Source of the DNA: Pseudomonadota bacterium
GTDB taxonomy: Bacteria; Chloroflexota; UBA6077; JAJPHF01
Direction: 5' to 3'
Assembly (NCBI GenBank): GCA_021325365.1
Contig: JAJPHF010000147.1
Span: 4,076-68,075, forward strand
Length of the DNA stretch: 64,000 nucleotides
Shown here in pieces: positions 42,215 through 53,169 of this stretch. A program made the translations under genes and the position numbers. The notes beneath the pieces were generated by a model. That model had not been told where the DNA came from. It saw nothing but the letters and a program-made list of their open reading frames with translations, and ran no database searches. How positions within the stretch are numbered: position 1 is the first letter of the stretch; each line of letters opens with the position of its first letter.

Positions 42215-42896
42215 TGGGCGCCTCCCCCTCCACGAGCTTGTAGCCGACGCCCCAGACCGTCTGAATCTTGGCCGTCGCGCCGCTCAGCTTGTCGCGCAGC
42301 CACGTGATGTGGACGTCTACGGTGCGCGGGTCGCCGTAGAAGTCGGGGCCCCAAACGAGCTGACGCAGGCGCTCGCGCGGAAACACGACGCCCGGCCGCC
42401 GCGCGAGCACCGTGAGCAGGTCGAACTCCTTGGGCCGCAGCTCGACGGGCCGCCCCGCCACCGTGACCTCATGTCGGTCCGGGTCCACCCGTACGTCACC
42501 GACTTCGAGGGGGCGCTGGCCGGCGCCCATGCCTTGCGTGCGCCGCAACACGGCCTTCACGCGCGCGGCTAGCTCGCGAGGATTAAAGGGCTTGGTGACG
42601 TAGTCGTCGGCGCCCAGCTCGAGCCCCGCCACGCGGTCCTCGGACTCGTCGCGGGCGGTGAGCATGATGATGGGGACGTCGCTCTCCTGACGCAATTGGC
42701 GGCAGACTTCGAGACCGCTGACCTTCGGCAACATGAGGTCGAGGACGATCAGGTCCGGGCGGACGAGCCGCGCCTTCTCTAGCGCTTCCTGGCCGTCGTG
42801 CGCGACCTCAACCTGGTAGCCCTCGTTGCCGAGGTACAGCTTAACCAGCTGGACGATATGCTTCTCGTCGTCAACTACCAGGATCGTCTGCGCCAT
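42204..42896 (-). CDS. OmpR/PhoB-family response regulator
   Basis: 230 residues from ATG 42896. Receiver: ILVVDDEKHIVQLVKLYLG, phospho-acceptor in LIVLDLMLPKVSGLEV, Lys in YVTKPFNPRELAARV. Winged helix: VELRPKEFDLLTVLARRPGVVFPRERL and RTVDVHITWLRDKL. The ribosome binding site GGGGAG lies in a perfect hairpin. The kinase gene follows with an 11-bp overlap. Likely controls the adaptor/ABC operon it belongs to. Confidence 0.95.
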   Translation of the reverse strand: MAQTILVVDDEKHIVQLVKLYLGNEGYQVEVAHDGQEALEKARLVRPDLIVLDLMLPKVSGLEVCRQLRQESDVPIIMLTARDESEDRVAGLELGADDYVTKPFNPRELAARVKAVLRRTQGMGAGQRPLEVGDVRVDPDRHEVTVAGRPVELRPKEFDLLTVLARRPGVVFPRERLRQLVWGPDFYGDPRTVDVHITWLRDKLSGATAKIQTVWGVGYKLVEGEAPSAR

Positions 42897-42899
42897 GAT

Positions 42900-42915
42900 G
42901 CTCCCCGTGGGGAGC
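42900..42915 (-). promoter_or_regulatory. Hairpin that holds the response-regulator ribosome binding site
   Basis: GCTCCCCGTGGGGAGC is a perfect 7-bp inverted repeat with a 2-nt centre. On the minus strand GGGGAG, the ribosome binding site 4 nt before ATG 42896, forms one arm, so the site would be masked unless ribosomes from the upstream gene or another factor open it. Confidence 0.55.
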
Positions 42916-42942
42916 GGGAGATGGGACGAAAGGAAGGGAAGA

Positions 42943-43806
42943 TCAGCGCGCGGCTTGCTGGTTGCCGGCGCCTGCCTGCGCTCCCCCGGCTGGTCCCCTA
43001 TTCCCGCTCTCCTGGCCCCCATCCCCTGGCAGAATTTGCACGTCATTCGCGGCGACCGTGCCGTCGTCGCCACGGCTGCCGCTAACCACGACGCGTTGGC
43101 CCGGAGCCAGGTCCGTCTTATCGGCGGGCTCCACGCGTTGTACGCTGGTGCTGTCGCCCAGCGTCACATGTACCGGGCCGTCGGGCGTACTTACTACCAT
43201 GGTACCGTCAACGATACTCTGGATCACACCATTTGTCCGTCCGGCAGCCGGACCGCCAGCGCCCGTCCCGGCTCCGCCCGGTCGCTGGCTGGCGGGGCCA
43301 CCTGCCGCGGCCGCCTGGCCGCCGGCCGGGCTTCCCGCGCCTTGCACCCCGCCCGTGCGACCGGCCCCGCCTGCTGCGGCAGCGCCGCCAGGGGCGCTAG
43401 CCGCCCCGCCCGTGCCGGCCGGCCCCGCGCCCTCGCCCCCCGGCGCGCCCCCAGGGCCGCCCCCTCCCGCGCGCGCGGCGCCCGCTGCACTCGGCAACGG
43501 CGTTGCCACGATGCGTCCGGAGCCACGGAGCGGCGCCGAGAGGATGGCTGCTATCACGCCGAGCGCCAATCCCGCTCCCACCACCAGCAACAGCAGCGTC
43601 ATCCACCGGCCGCGCGTGCGTCGTCGTGCGGCCGGAACGCCAGGAGCTTGCTGGGCGCTCCCCGGCGCTCCCGCGCGTCCCCCGCCGGGTGTGCCGCTGC
43701 TCACCAGGGCGGGTTGAGCGGCGGTGGGCGCCGGGGACGCCGCTCCGTTCGCCTCCGCGACCGCGCGCGCCGAGGTTCCGGGATCGCTCGACAGTGGATC
43801 GCTCAT
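42943..43806 (-). CDS. Membrane protein with extracytoplasmic DUF5666-like domain
   Basis: 287 residues. A Pro/Ala-rich cytoplasmic start precedes one transmembrane helix (MTLLLLVVGAGLALGVIAAIL, about 69-90). A Gly/Ala/Pro linker of about 100 residues leads to a small beta-rich domain (GVIQSIVDGTMVVSTPDG, VHVTLGDSTSV, LAPGQRVVVSGSRGDDGTVAANDVQIL) resembling DUF5666, and a Gly-rich tail. Lies between the ABC ATPase and the response-regulator genes in the same operon; may be a sensor accessory or extracellular part of the efflux assembly. Confidence 0.75.
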   Translation of the reverse strand: MSDPLSSDPGTSARAVAEANGAASPAPTAAQPALVSSGTPGGGRAGAPGSAQQAPGVPAARRRTRGRWMTLLLLVVGAGLALGVIAAILSAPLRGSGRIVATPLPSAAGAARAGGGGPGGAPGGEGAGPAGTGGAASAPGGAAAAGGAGRTGGVQGAGSPAGGQAAAAGGPASQRPGGAGTGAGGPAAGRTNGVIQSIVDGTMVVSTPDGPVHVTLGDSTSVQRVEPADKTDLAPGQRVVVSGSRGDDGTVAANDVQILPGDGGQESGNRGPAGGAQAGAGNQQAAR

Positions 43807-43922
43807 GGTTCTCCAATCGCTGGGGCGCCACGCGCGGCGCCCCAGCCATCACTCCACCAGCCGCGGCAGGCAGCTTGTTGGCAGCCCGCGCCCTCAGGCG
43901 ATGCGAATGCTTTCCAGCACGT

Positions 43923-44717
43923 TCATGCCTGGGCCAAGGCCTCGCGGGCCTGGCGCGGATGCTCGACGCGCTGATCGCTGCTGATCAGGCCATCGCGAAG
44001 CTGAATGACGCGCTGCGCGTGCTCGGCGATGTCCGGCTCGTGCGTCACCAGCACTACCGTCATGCCCTGCGTGGCGTTCAGGTTTTGCAGCAGGGCCATG
44101 ATCTCCTCGCTCGTACGGGTGTCGAGCGCGCCGGTGGGTTCGTCTGCCAGGATGAGGCTGGGCTCGGTCACCAGCGCCCGAGCGATAGCCACGCGCTGCT
44201 GCTGGCCGCCCGACAGCTCGGTGGGCCGGTGTCCCTGCCGCTCCGCGAGGCCGACGGCCGTCAGCGCGGCCAACGCGCGCTGGCGGCGGTCGGGGGTGCC
44301 GGCGTACAGCAGCGGCAGCTCGACTTGCTCGATGGCAGGGATGCGCGGCAGCAGGTTGAAGGTCTGGAAGACGAAGCCGAGCTTCCGGTTGCGGATCGCC
44401 GCCAGCTCGTCGTCCTCCAGGCCGCTGATCTCGACCCCATCCAACTCGTAGCTGCCGCTCGTCGGCTGGTCGAGGCAGCCGATCGTGTTCATCAGCGTCG
44501 ACTTGCCCGAGCCCGACGGCCCCATGATCGCCACGAACTCGCCGCGCTGGACCTCCAGCGACACGCCGCGCAGCGCGTGGACCTCGATGTCGCCCAGCGT
44601 GTACACCTTGGTGACGTGGCGAATGCGAATGACAGGCGGGGGGGTGGCGCGGCCAGCCGCCGCGGCGATGCCGGCCTGGTGCGTGCCGTTGGGATGGACC
44701 GTTAGCGGCTCACTCAC
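43923..44717 (-). CDS. MacB/LolD-type ABC ATPase (no fused permease)
   Basis: About 264 residues from GTG 44717, which follows GAGGGG by 6 nt. Walker [11 protein letters not shown]-loop [21 protein letters not shown] (split), signature [15 protein letters not shown], Walker [13 protein letters not shown] and [20 protein letters not shown]. This is the LolD/MacB nucleotide-binding type, which works with FtsX-fold permeases. No such permease is encoded in the operon. It is directly downstream of the giant adaptor gene. Confidence 0.9.
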   Translation of the reverse strand: MSEPLTVHPNGTHQAGIAAAAGRATPPPVIRIRHVTKVYTLGDIEVHALRGVSLEVQRGEFVAIMGPSGSGKSTLMNTIGCLDQPTSGSYELDGVEISGLEDDELAAIRNRKLGFVFQTFNLLPRIPAIEQVELPLLYAGTPDRRQRALAALTAVGLAERQGHRPTELSGGQQQRVAIARALVTEPSLILADEPTGALDTRTSEEIMALLQNLNATQGMTVVLVTHEPDIAEHAQRVIQLRDGLISSDQRVEHPRQAREALAQA

Positions 44718-44742
44718 GCTCTGCCCCCTCATCTCGCCGGGT

Positions 44743-47595
44743 TTAGCGGCGAATCGGTATGGGGCCGCCGATGGCCGGCCCGCCAAAACCGCCCGGCACG
44801 CTCGGGCTGCGCGTCTGCGTGCTTGGCAGGACCACCTGGTCGTCCTCGTCGAGGCCGCTCGTGATCTCGCTGCTCTGGTCGTTGCTCAGCCCGCGCTGGA
44901 CGACGCGGGTGTCCAGCTTGCCCTCTGGCGTCAGCACGTCCACCACTTGGTCACGACCCTGACGGCGGAGGGCGCGGTTCGGCACTACCAGCACGTCGCT
45001 CTTGCGATCGTAAATGATATTGGCGGTTGCCGTCATGCCCGGGCGTACGCCCTGCCCGCCCTCGACGGAGGTCGAGACCAGGTAGCTCGTCACGCCCGAC
45101 TGCGTGATCGATTGGGGCGCCACGGCGGTCACGTGGCCACGCACCGGCCGCCCCGGAAGCGCGTCGAAGGTTAGCTGCACCTCCTGGCCCACCTGAACGC
45201 GGGCGATGTCCGCCTCGTCGACCTGAGCGTCGACCCGGAGCCGCGCGGGATTGACCACCGTGATGAGCCCGCCGCCGACCGTCGCCGCGCCGCTCGCCAG
45301 CTCGCCGGGGTTCAGGCCCACCTGACTGATCGTGCCGTCGAACGGCGCTATCAGTATGGCGTTGTCCAGGTTGAACTTGGCGACCGCCACCTGGCCGCGG
45401 GCCTGCTCCACGCCGGCCACCGCTTGGGCCACGTCCTGGTCGGTATACGGGTTGGTCTTGAGCTGGGTGTCGGCCTGCGCCTGGGCCACAGCTTGGCGCT
45501 GCGCTTCGATAGCGTTGGGGCTCGACGGCTGCTGCTTGAGCGCTAGCTGCGCCTCGGCCTGGGCGACGGCCTGACGCTGCGCCTCGATATCGGCGTCGCT
45601 GGCCGGACGACGCTTCGTCTCGAGCTGGGCCTGGGCTTGCGCCACTAGCTCGCGCTGCTGCTGCAGGTCGTACTCCGTATAGGGGGCCGCCTTGAGCGCC
45701 AGCTGCTGCTCGGCCTGCCGCACGGCGGCCTCCGCTTGCGCAATGTCGTCAGCTGTCGGGTTCAAGAGCTGGGCGAGCTTCGCTTCCGCGCCGGCGAGGG
45801 TAGCGCGGGCGCTGTCCACGCCGGCCTGCGCGGCAGCCAGATCGGCCGGCTTCGGCTGCGCCCGCAGGTCGTCGACCTTCGCCTGGGCGCTCACCACGCC
45901 CACGCGCGCCGCCTCCACGGCCGCCTGCGCGGCCGCTACGTCCTCAGGGCGCGGGTTGCGGAGTGCGTCGAGCTTGGCTTGGGCGCTCTGGTAATTGTTT
46001 TGCGCCTGATCGAGCGCCGACTGCGCGGCCGCCAGGTCGGCTGGGCTCGGCGTCAGGAGTTGGCCCAGCTTCGCCTGCGCGCTGGCGAGCTGGGCCTGCG
46101 AGGCCAGCACGTTCGTCTGCGCGGTGGCGATGTCATTCGTGCCGCCGCCCACCTGGAGGCTCTGGAGCGTGGCTTGCGCCCGCTGCAGCGCCGCGTTGGC
46201 CGTGCGTACCGCTGCCTCGGCGGACAGCAGATCCTGGCTGCTCGGGGCGGTCGTGGTCGTTGTGCCGCCTCCGCTCGAGCCGCCGCTGCCGGAGCGAGCG
46301 CTGCCCGAACTGCCACCGGACGTGGAGGTGCCGCTGCTGGCGCTGCCCGAGGCGCCGCTGCTCGTACCGCTACTGTTGGCGCTCGGCGCCTGGCCCGTGA
46401 GCTGACTGAGCCGACTCTGGGCGATTTGCAGGTTGCGCGCCGCGGCGACCACGTCCTCGCTGGCCGCGATGGTGTCGTAGCTGCCGGGGCTCGGCCGCGT
46501 GTCGTTCAGCTTGCTCTGCGCGGACCGCAGGCTGGCCTGCGCCTGAACCACTGCAGCCTGCGCGGCAGCTAGGTCGCTGTCGGTCGGGTGCTGTAGCTGG
46601 TCCAGTTTGGCCTGCGCGCTCTGGTAGGCCGAGAGCGCGTTGTCCACGGCCACCTGGGCGGCGATCAGGTCGGCGCTCGTCGGCTGGAGCAGCGTATCTA
46701 GCTTGTTCTGCGCGGCAACCTGGTCGGACAGTGCCTTGACGAGTGCGGACGCAGCCGCTTGCAAGTCCGCGTCGGTGGCGCCCTCCTGCACCTGCTGCAG
46801 CTTGGCCTCGTTGCTGGCAAGCGTGGCGCGGGCGCTGTCCAGGGCGGAGCGCGCATTCGCCACGTCGGCGGGGCTCGGATGGTACAGCGCGTCGAGTTTG
46901 GCGCGAGCCTGGTCGAGGGCCGCCTGGGCCGCAGCCACGTCTTCCGCGCGGCCCTGGGCCTCCATGCCGTGCAGCTTGGCCAGAGCGGCGTCGAGCTGCG
47001 CCTGTGCGGCGGCCACGTCTTCGGGACGCCCCGCGAGCAGGCCGTCGAGCTTGGCGCGCGCCTGATCGAGCGCGGCCCGGGCGGCGGCCACGTCCTCCGG
47101 CCGCGCGGTCATCATATCCGTGAGTTTGGCCTGCGCCTGAGCAAGCTGCGCGCGCGCGGCCGCGACGTCCTCGGGGCGCGCGCCGTTAAGCACGGTCTGC
47201 AGTTTCGCCTCGGCGGTAGCCTGCGCCGCCTGGGCCTGCTGGAGTTGCGCCTGCAGGTCACCGGTGTCGAGCTGCGCCAGCGGCTGGCCTGCGTTCACGT
47301 CGTCGCCCACCTTCACGAACACGTCGGCCACCCGGCCGCTGCCCTTGAAGCCTACTTTGCTGCTGTTGTCGGCAACGACGGTCCCCGTCCCGTTCACGCC
47401 GGCGACGAGCGCGCCGCGTGTGACGGCGACGGTCTGCACGGGCGCCGGCGTAGTCGTGGTAAGGCGCACGTAAGTGATATAGCCCAGCGCCAGGCTCAGC
47501 AGCAGCGCGGCGACCAGCGCCGCGAGCTGTGGCCAGCCGAGCGGCGGTATCTGCCGCCACAGAGCGCCAACCCGGTCCGTGGACACCACGCGCAT
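44743..47595 (-). CDS. Giant HlyD/MacA-family adaptor with expanded coiled coil
   Basis: 950 residues from ATG 47595 (GTG 47607 is an alternative), two to three times the usual size. TM anchor at about 21-43, first lipoyl half and hairpin entry ([20 protein letters not shown]), then about 600 residues of heptad-rich helices built from repeats of (R/S)PxDVAAAxAxLxxAxAKLxxL, about 34 residues each. A Ser/Gly-rich break lies near its middle. The second half returns to a lipoyl and beta-barrel C-terminus ([46 protein letters not shown]). Works with the ABC ATPase downstream; the long hairpin may span a thick wall. Confidence 0.92.
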   Translation of the reverse strand: MRVVSTDRVGALWRQIPPLGWPQLAALVAALLLSLALGYITYVRLTTTTPAPVQTVAVTRGALVAGVNGTGTVVADNSSKVGFKGSGRVADVFVKVGDDVNAGQPLAQLDTGDLQAQLQQAQAAQATAEAKLQTVLNGARPEDVAAARAQLAQAQAKLTDMMTARPEDVAAARAALDQARAKLDGLLAGRPEDVAAAQAQLDAALAKLHGMEAQGRAEDVAAAQAALDQARAKLDALYHPSPADVANARSALDSARATLASNEAKLQQVQEGATDADLQAAASALVKALSDQVAAQNKLDTLLQPTSADLIAAQVAVDNALSAYQSAQAKLDQLQHPTDSDLAAAQAAVVQAQASLRSAQSKLNDTRPSPGSYDTIAASEDVVAAARNLQIAQSRLSQLTGQAPSANSSGTSSGASGSASSGTSTSGGSSGSARSGSGGSSGGGTTTTTAPSSQDLLSAEAAVRTANAALQRAQATLQSLQVGGGTNDIATAQTNVLASQAQLASAQAKLGQLLTPSPADLAAAQSALDQAQNNYQSAQAKLDALRNPRPEDVAAAQAAVEAARVGVVSAQAKVDDLRAQPKPADLAAAQAGVDSARATLAGAEAKLAQLLNPTADDIAQAEAAVRQAEQQLALKAAPYTEYDLQQQRELVAQAQAQLETKRRPASDADIEAQRQAVAQAEAQLALKQQPSSPNAIEAQRQAVAQAQADTQLKTNPYTDQDVAQAVAGVEQARGQVAVAKFNLDNAILIAPFDGTISQVGLNPGELASGAATVGGGLITVVNPARLRVDAQVDEADIARVQVGQEVQLTFDALPGRPVRGHVTAVAPQSITQSGVTSYLVSTSVEGGQGVRPGMTATANIIYDRKSDVLVVPNRALRRQGRDQVVDVLTPEGKLDTRVVQRGLSNDQSSEITSGLDEDDQVVLPSTQTRSPSVPGGFGGPAIGGPIPIRR

Positions 47596-47936
47596 CGTCC
47601 CCCCCACCTATCATCTCATCCGGCGTCCCGCGGACGCCGCGCGCTTTAGAGGATGTGTACCGCGAATTGTTAGGCTTTAGCCAACCTTTCGCCGACCGCT
47701 TGGTGCGCAGTCTGCGCACCTGCAGGTGTTGGCAAGCGCTCCGATCGGTTGATTCGCACTATACGGGGTACTTCCTCTCAAAGTGCTAAGGCGCTGTGGG
47801 GGTGTTGTTAAGCATGTGTTAAAACCCACATAAGGGATTGACGTAGTGTGCAGAAGACCAAGCCCAGCCCCAGGTCAGCAGCGACCGGCTGTGTGTTGGG
47901 ACGTCCCGATGCACAGCGATTCTCCGATGACGACTG
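47596..47936. other. Intergenic region before the adaptor operon
   Basis: Upstream of the minus-strand efflux operon and downstream of the minus-strand MFS gene. Contains the inverted repeat at 47702-47720. A minus-strand TATAGT (47763-47758) could be a -10 element. It is A/T-richer than the surroundings; no gene seen. Confidence 0.45.
47702..47720. promoter_or_regulatory. Inverted repeat, candidate operator
   Basis: GGTGCGCAGTCTGCGCACC has 8-bp arms around GTC, about 110 bp upstream of the adaptor start. Its position suits an operator for the operon's own response regulator or another repressor, but OmpR-type sites are usually direct repeats, so the binding protein is open. Confidence 0.45.
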
Positions 47937-49454
47937 CTAGCGGGCGCGATCTGGGGCGGCGGTGGGCAAGGCCGCGGGCGCGGGGAGTAGCGCGACTACC
48001 GCCAGTCCCAGCAGCGCGGCGCCAAGGTAGAGCCAGAATACCAGGTGCAGCCCATTGATCAGCACGTCGGCGAGCACGCGCGCCTGGTCCGGCGGCAGGG
48101 CGACGCGCGTGGCCGGGTCGAGCAAGGCGTTGAGCATGCCGACGCCCGGCCCGGCCAAATCCGCCTCCGGCGTGGTGGCGATGCCCGCGGCGCGCAACCC
48201 GCTCGCGACCGCCGCGCTCAGCACGGCGCCTTGGAGGCTTACCCAGAGCGTACCGCCCATCGACTGAAAGAACTGGAGGGTGCCGGTGATGGCGCCGCGC
48301 TGCGCCCACTCGACCGCACCCTGCGCCGTCACGATGAGCGTCGTCCAGGTCACGCCCATGCCGACGCCCACGATCGTGCCCGCGGCGACGACCAGCGGCA
48401 GCGGAGTGTCGAGCGCGAGTCGTGTGAGCACCACGCCGCCGCCGCTCAGCAGGGTCATGCCGCCGAGCGCCGCGCCACGGTAGCCCCGCCGCACGAGGAC
48501 CCGGCCCACGGCGATGCTGCCCGCCGTCCAAGCCAGCGACACGGCGCCGGTTACCCACGCCACGTCCTCGGGCGTACCGCCCTGCGCGCCCTGCACGAGC
48601 AGCGGCAGGTAGGTCGAGGTGCTGATCACGCAGGCGCCGAGGATCGCCGCGGCCACGCTGGCCAGTCCCAGCAGGCGGCGCCGCAGCAGGGCGTAGGGCA
48701 CCACGGGCTCGGGCGTTCCCGTCTCAACCCACGCCAGCAGCGTCAGGGCGATCGCGCTCACGCCGAAGCAGGCGAGTACAAGCGGCGCCGCGAAGCCGCG
48801 CTGGCCGCCCTCGACGAGGCCGAGTAACAGCGCGGCGATGCCGATGGTGAGCAGCGCGGCGCCCGCGTAGTCCACCCGTCGGGCGTGACGCTCGACGTGC
48901 TCGTGGACCGTGAGGGCCAGAATCGTGCCGGCGAGTAGCCCAATCGGCAGGTTGATCCAGAACACCCATCGCCAGGAGGCATACGACACGATCAGGCTAC
49001 CCGCGACGGGGCCGAGAACAGCGGCGACGCCCCAGACTGTCGAAATGAGGCCCTGGATCTTGGGCCGGTCCCGACCAGGGAACAGGTCGCCCGCGAGGGT
49101 GGCCACCAGGGTCATGAGGCCGCCCGCGCCAAGGCCCTGCATGGCGCGGGCGGCGATTAGCAGCTCCATCCGCGGCGCGAGGCCGCAGAGCGCCGAGCCT
49201 AGTAGGAAGACGCTCATGGCGACCAGGAACAGCGGCTTGCGGCCATATACGTCGGCGAGCCGCCCGTAGACCGGCACGGTGGTCGTGGAGGTGAGCAGGT
49301 AACCCGCGACGACCCAGCTGTAGAGCGCCAGGCCGCCCAGCTCGCCGACGATTGTCGGCATGACGGTGGCGACGATGGTAACGTCCATCGCCGACACTAG
49401 GGCGGTGACCAGCAGCGCGGCGGTGGGCGCAAGGCGTCCGGGCGGTAGCTTCAT
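47937..49454 (-). CDS. MFS drug exporter, DHA2/EmrB-QacA type
   Basis: 505 residues with about 14 transmembrane helices. Motif A-like GRLADVYGRKPLFLVAM between TM2 and TM3, motif C-like VLGPVAGSLIVSYASWRWVFWIN (split), and the early signature ALVSAMDVTIVATVMPTI with the charged residue typical of DHA2 exporters. ATG 49454 has GAGGAG. Predicted to use the proton gradient to expel hydrophobic or cationic compounds. It is downstream of the chromate-transporter pair on the same strand; no TetR-type regulator is adjacent. Confidence 0.92.
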   Translation of the reverse strand: MKLPPGRLAPTAALLVTALVSAMDVTIVATVMPTIVGELGGLALYSWVVAGYLLTSTTTVPVYGRLADVYGRKPLFLVAMSVFLLGSALCGLAPRMELLIAARAMQGLGAGGLMTLVATLAGDLFPGRDRPKIQGLISTVWGVAAVLGPVAGSLIVSYASWRWVFWINLPIGLLAGTILALTVHEHVERHARRVDYAGAALLTIGIAALLLGLVEGGQRGFAAPLVLACFGVSAIALTLLAWVETGTPEPVVPYALLRRRLLGLASVAAAILGACVISTSTYLPLLVQGAQGGTPEDVAWVTGAVSLAWTAGSIAVGRVLVRRGYRGAALGGMTLLSGGGVVLTRLALDTPLPLVVAAGTIVGVGMGVTWTTLIVTAQGAVEWAQRGAITGTLQFFQSMGGTLWVSLQGAVLSAAVASGLRAAGIATTPEADLAGPGVGMLNALLDPATRVALPPDQARVLADVLINGLHLVFWLYLGAALLGLAVVALLPAPAALPTAAPDRAR

Positions 49455-49528
49455 GGGCTCCTCGGTAGGTGTGCCGTGGCATCGTACCATATGGCGCTGC
49501 CCGCGCCGGCGGGCGAGGCGGGGCGCGG

Positions 49529-50050
49529 CTAGCCGACGTGCAGCAGGGCGATCAAGCCGAGCGCGCCGGCGCCGCCCAGCACGACCAGCACGTCCACGCG
49601 CGTGAAGGCAATGAGCGCGAAGGCCGCAGCGGCGATCGCCAGGTCGAGCGGCGAATGCACCGTTGCCAGCAAGATGAGATAACCCACGGCGAAAGTGAGG
49701 CCGATGGCACCCGCTTGGATGCCGCGTATTCCGGCGGCGACCGCCGCGATGCGCGCCAGCCGCGCATGCAGCCGTAACAGAATCAGGCTGGAGAAGGCCA
49801 CGGTGCAGATGGCCAGCGTCGCCGCGACGGCGCCCGCGAGCCCGGCGACGAAGTAGCCGATCGGCAGGACGAACAGCCCGTTTGGCCCCGGCGTGATGCG
49901 ACCGATCGCGATAGCGGTGGCGAAGTCCTGATCGCTGAGCAAGGGCCGCTGTCGTGTTAGCTCGTCCTGCAGGATGGGCAGCGGCTGGGAGCCGCCCCAC
50001 GACAGGATCGACGCCTTGAAGAAGATCAGGAACAGGTTGGCGAGGTCCAC
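49529..50050 (-). CDS. Chromate transporter half, ChrA C-type
   Basis: 173 residues, one CHR domain with about five to six helices. Landmarks: FFKASILSWGGSQPLPILQDEL, TAIAIGRITPGPNG and FVLPIGYFVAGLAGA. The GTG start directly abuts the TAG of the other half (TAG-GTG), so the two are translated together. Short-chain ChrA proteins work as hetero-pairs to export chromate or related oxyanions. Confidence 0.9.
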   Translation of the reverse strand: MDLANLFLIFFKASILSWGGSQPLPILQDELTRQRPLLSDQDFATAIAIGRITPGPNGLFVLPIGYFVAGLAGAVAATLAICTVAFSSLILLRLHARLARIAAVAAGIRGIQAGAIGLTFAVGYLILLATVHSPLDLAIAAAAFALIAFTRVDVLVVLGGAGALGLIALLHVG

Positions 50051-50767
50051 CTAGGGCTCCTCGATGCCGGTCGGTGGTATGGTCGGCTCGGGGGTCGGCG
50101 CGGAGCCGGGCGCGAGCTGGTACAGCACGGCCCCCAGCACGCCCGCGACGACGACCGCGAGCACTGACGATACCTCCAGCAGCCCCATCAGCGTGAAGCC
50201 ACCGCCGATCAGGAACAGCGTCACCAGCCGCGTGCGGCCGCGCTCGTCCTGCATCGTGTCACGCGCTAGCCGGTAGCTCACGGCGATCGTCATGCCGGCC
50301 GTCGCCGGCAGGATGCCGTTGATCACCGCGGCACCGAGGGGGTTCGCCCGCAGGCTCAAGAAGAAGACGGTGAACACGATCGTGATGAGGCAGGACGGCA
50401 AGACCAGCCCGAGCAGCGCGACCACGGCGCCCGCCATGCCGCGCAGCACGTGGCCGATCAGCGCGGCCTGTGCCAGCAGGTGCGCACCAGGGTACATGCG
50501 GCTGAGCGCGAAGGTGAAGGCGAACCCGCGGGCATCCAGCCAGCGGCGGCGCTCGATCATCTCCTGCTGCATTAGGACGAGCGTAGTGGCTCCGCCGCCG
50601 AAGGACAGCAAGCCAACCCGCGCAAACGCCAGGAACAGGGCCGGCAAGGCCACAGGGCGCTCGGCGCTCAGCGCGGGATACCGCGCCTGCGCGGAACGCT
50701 GATCGTCGATGGTTGCGGGCTGAGCCGAGGACGCAGGCGGCAGGGGGTTCGGGGGCCGGCCGTCCAT
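50051..50767 (-). CDS. Chromate transporter half, ChrA N-type
   Basis: 238 residues. A 45-residue polar start precedes a CHR domain: FLAFARVGLLSFGGGATTLVLMQQEM, FALSRMYPGAHLLAQAALIGHVL and LPSCLITIVFTVFFLSL. The SFGGG motif is kept; the usual PGP is PGA here (YPGAH). It partners with the following half gene. Begins 4 nt after guaB ends. Confidence 0.9.
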   Translation of the reverse strand: MDGRPPNPLPPASSAQPATIDDQRSAQARYPALSAERPVALPALFLAFARVGLLSFGGGATTLVLMQQEMIERRRWLDARGFAFTFALSRMYPGAHLLAQAALIGHVLRGMAGAVVALLGLVLPSCLITIVFTVFFLSLRANPLGAAVINGILPATAGMTIAVSYRLARDTMQDERGRTRLVTLFLIGGGFTLMGLLEVSSVLAVVVAGVLGAVLYQLAPGSAPTPEPTIPPTGIEEP

Positions 50768-50770
50768 GGC

Positions 50771-52248
<1,478 letters not shown>

Positions 52249-52261
52249 TCAGGGCCGCAGA

Positions 52262-52267
52262 ATTATA
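52262..52267 (-). promoter_or_regulatory. Extended -10 promoter for guaB
   Basis: Minus strand TTTGGTATAAT: perfect TATAAT with an upstream TGG, no clear -35. Predicted start about 34 nt before ATG 52221. Confidence 0.6.
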
Positions 52268-52326
52268 CCAAAGGCGGCTGGCCTCCCCGTTGCGAGCGCC
52301 AGCCGCCAGGGTCCGCCGCGGCGGAT

Positions 52327-52974
52327 TTACGGCGCGGCGGCGTTGCCGCCCGCCGGCGCTGTCGTTACGGTCGCCGGGGCATCGGCGGGCGTCACACTGC
52401 CGGCGGCGGGCGTGGCCGGGGCGGCGGGGTTACCGTTGCCTGCCGCCGCGGCCGGGAGCGCGGCGGTATTTGCCGCGGCGGCCTCCGTCGCGTCCTGCGA
52501 GACGCTGTCGCCGCCGTTCGCCGGTGAACTGGACGCGACGCTCTCGTCCGCGGCCGGCGTCGCGGCTGGCTCGGACGCGCTGGCCGCCGCCTCGGGGCCG
52601 GGCGCCGCGACGGCCCGCAATGGCCCGCCGTCGGTCTCGACGCGCGGCGTAGCGGGCGCCGCCTCGGCCACCGCCAGGGGTACCGGCTCCGTGTCGGCCA
52701 CGGGATCTAGCGGTACGCGCACGGGCATGGCGATTGGCCCTTGGAACGTGTCCTCCCGTGCCGGAGGCGCTCCCCATCCGCCCAGGCTGCGCACGCCGTT
52801 CACGAAACCGCCGAGCCACGGCTGTGCCGCCCGGTCCACCGCCAGCGCGCCGGCCAGCCCCCCGAGCATCAGAAGGACGATTGCCGCGACGAGGGTGATT
52901 GGCGGGCCGGGACGGGATGCGCGGACTCGGAAGCTGCGCGTGGCCGCCGCCGGCACGAGCGAAGATGATTGCAT
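52327..52974 (-). CDS. Single-pass Ala/Pro-rich membrane protein
   Basis: 215 residues from ATG 52974 with AGGAGG at 6 nt; the longer open frame upstream is not supported. One transmembrane helix at about 26-45 (ITLVAAIVLLMLGGLAGALAV) followed by a short ordered segment (AAQPWLGGFVNGVRSLGGW) and about 140 residues of Ala/Pro/Glu/Thr low complexity. No recognised domain. Probably an extracellular stalk or wall-associated protein. Confidence 0.6.
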   Translation of the reverse strand: MQSSSLVPAAATRSFRVRASRPGPPITLVAAIVLLMLGGLAGALAVDRAAQPWLGGFVNGVRSLGGWGAPPAREDTFQGPIAMPVRVPLDPVADTEPVPLAVAEAAPATPRVETDGGPLRAVAAPGPEAAASASEPAATPAADESVASSSPANGGDSVSQDATEAAAANTAALPAAAAGNGNPAAPATPAAGSVTPADAPATVTTAPAGGNAAAP

Positions 52975-53169
52975 GTGCACCTCCTGACGCTCGTCATTAT
53001 AGAAACGGCGTTGGCGTGCGGCGCTTGCAGGGCCGTCACAATGGCAGTTTCGGCAGCCTATGTAACGTTTCCGTGCCGGCTGCGTTCGATATGGTAGGAG
53101 GACCATGGACCGTCGGGGGAGCTCGACGGTCGTGTGGCGGGGCCGCGGCGCGACAGGACGTTGGGGATC

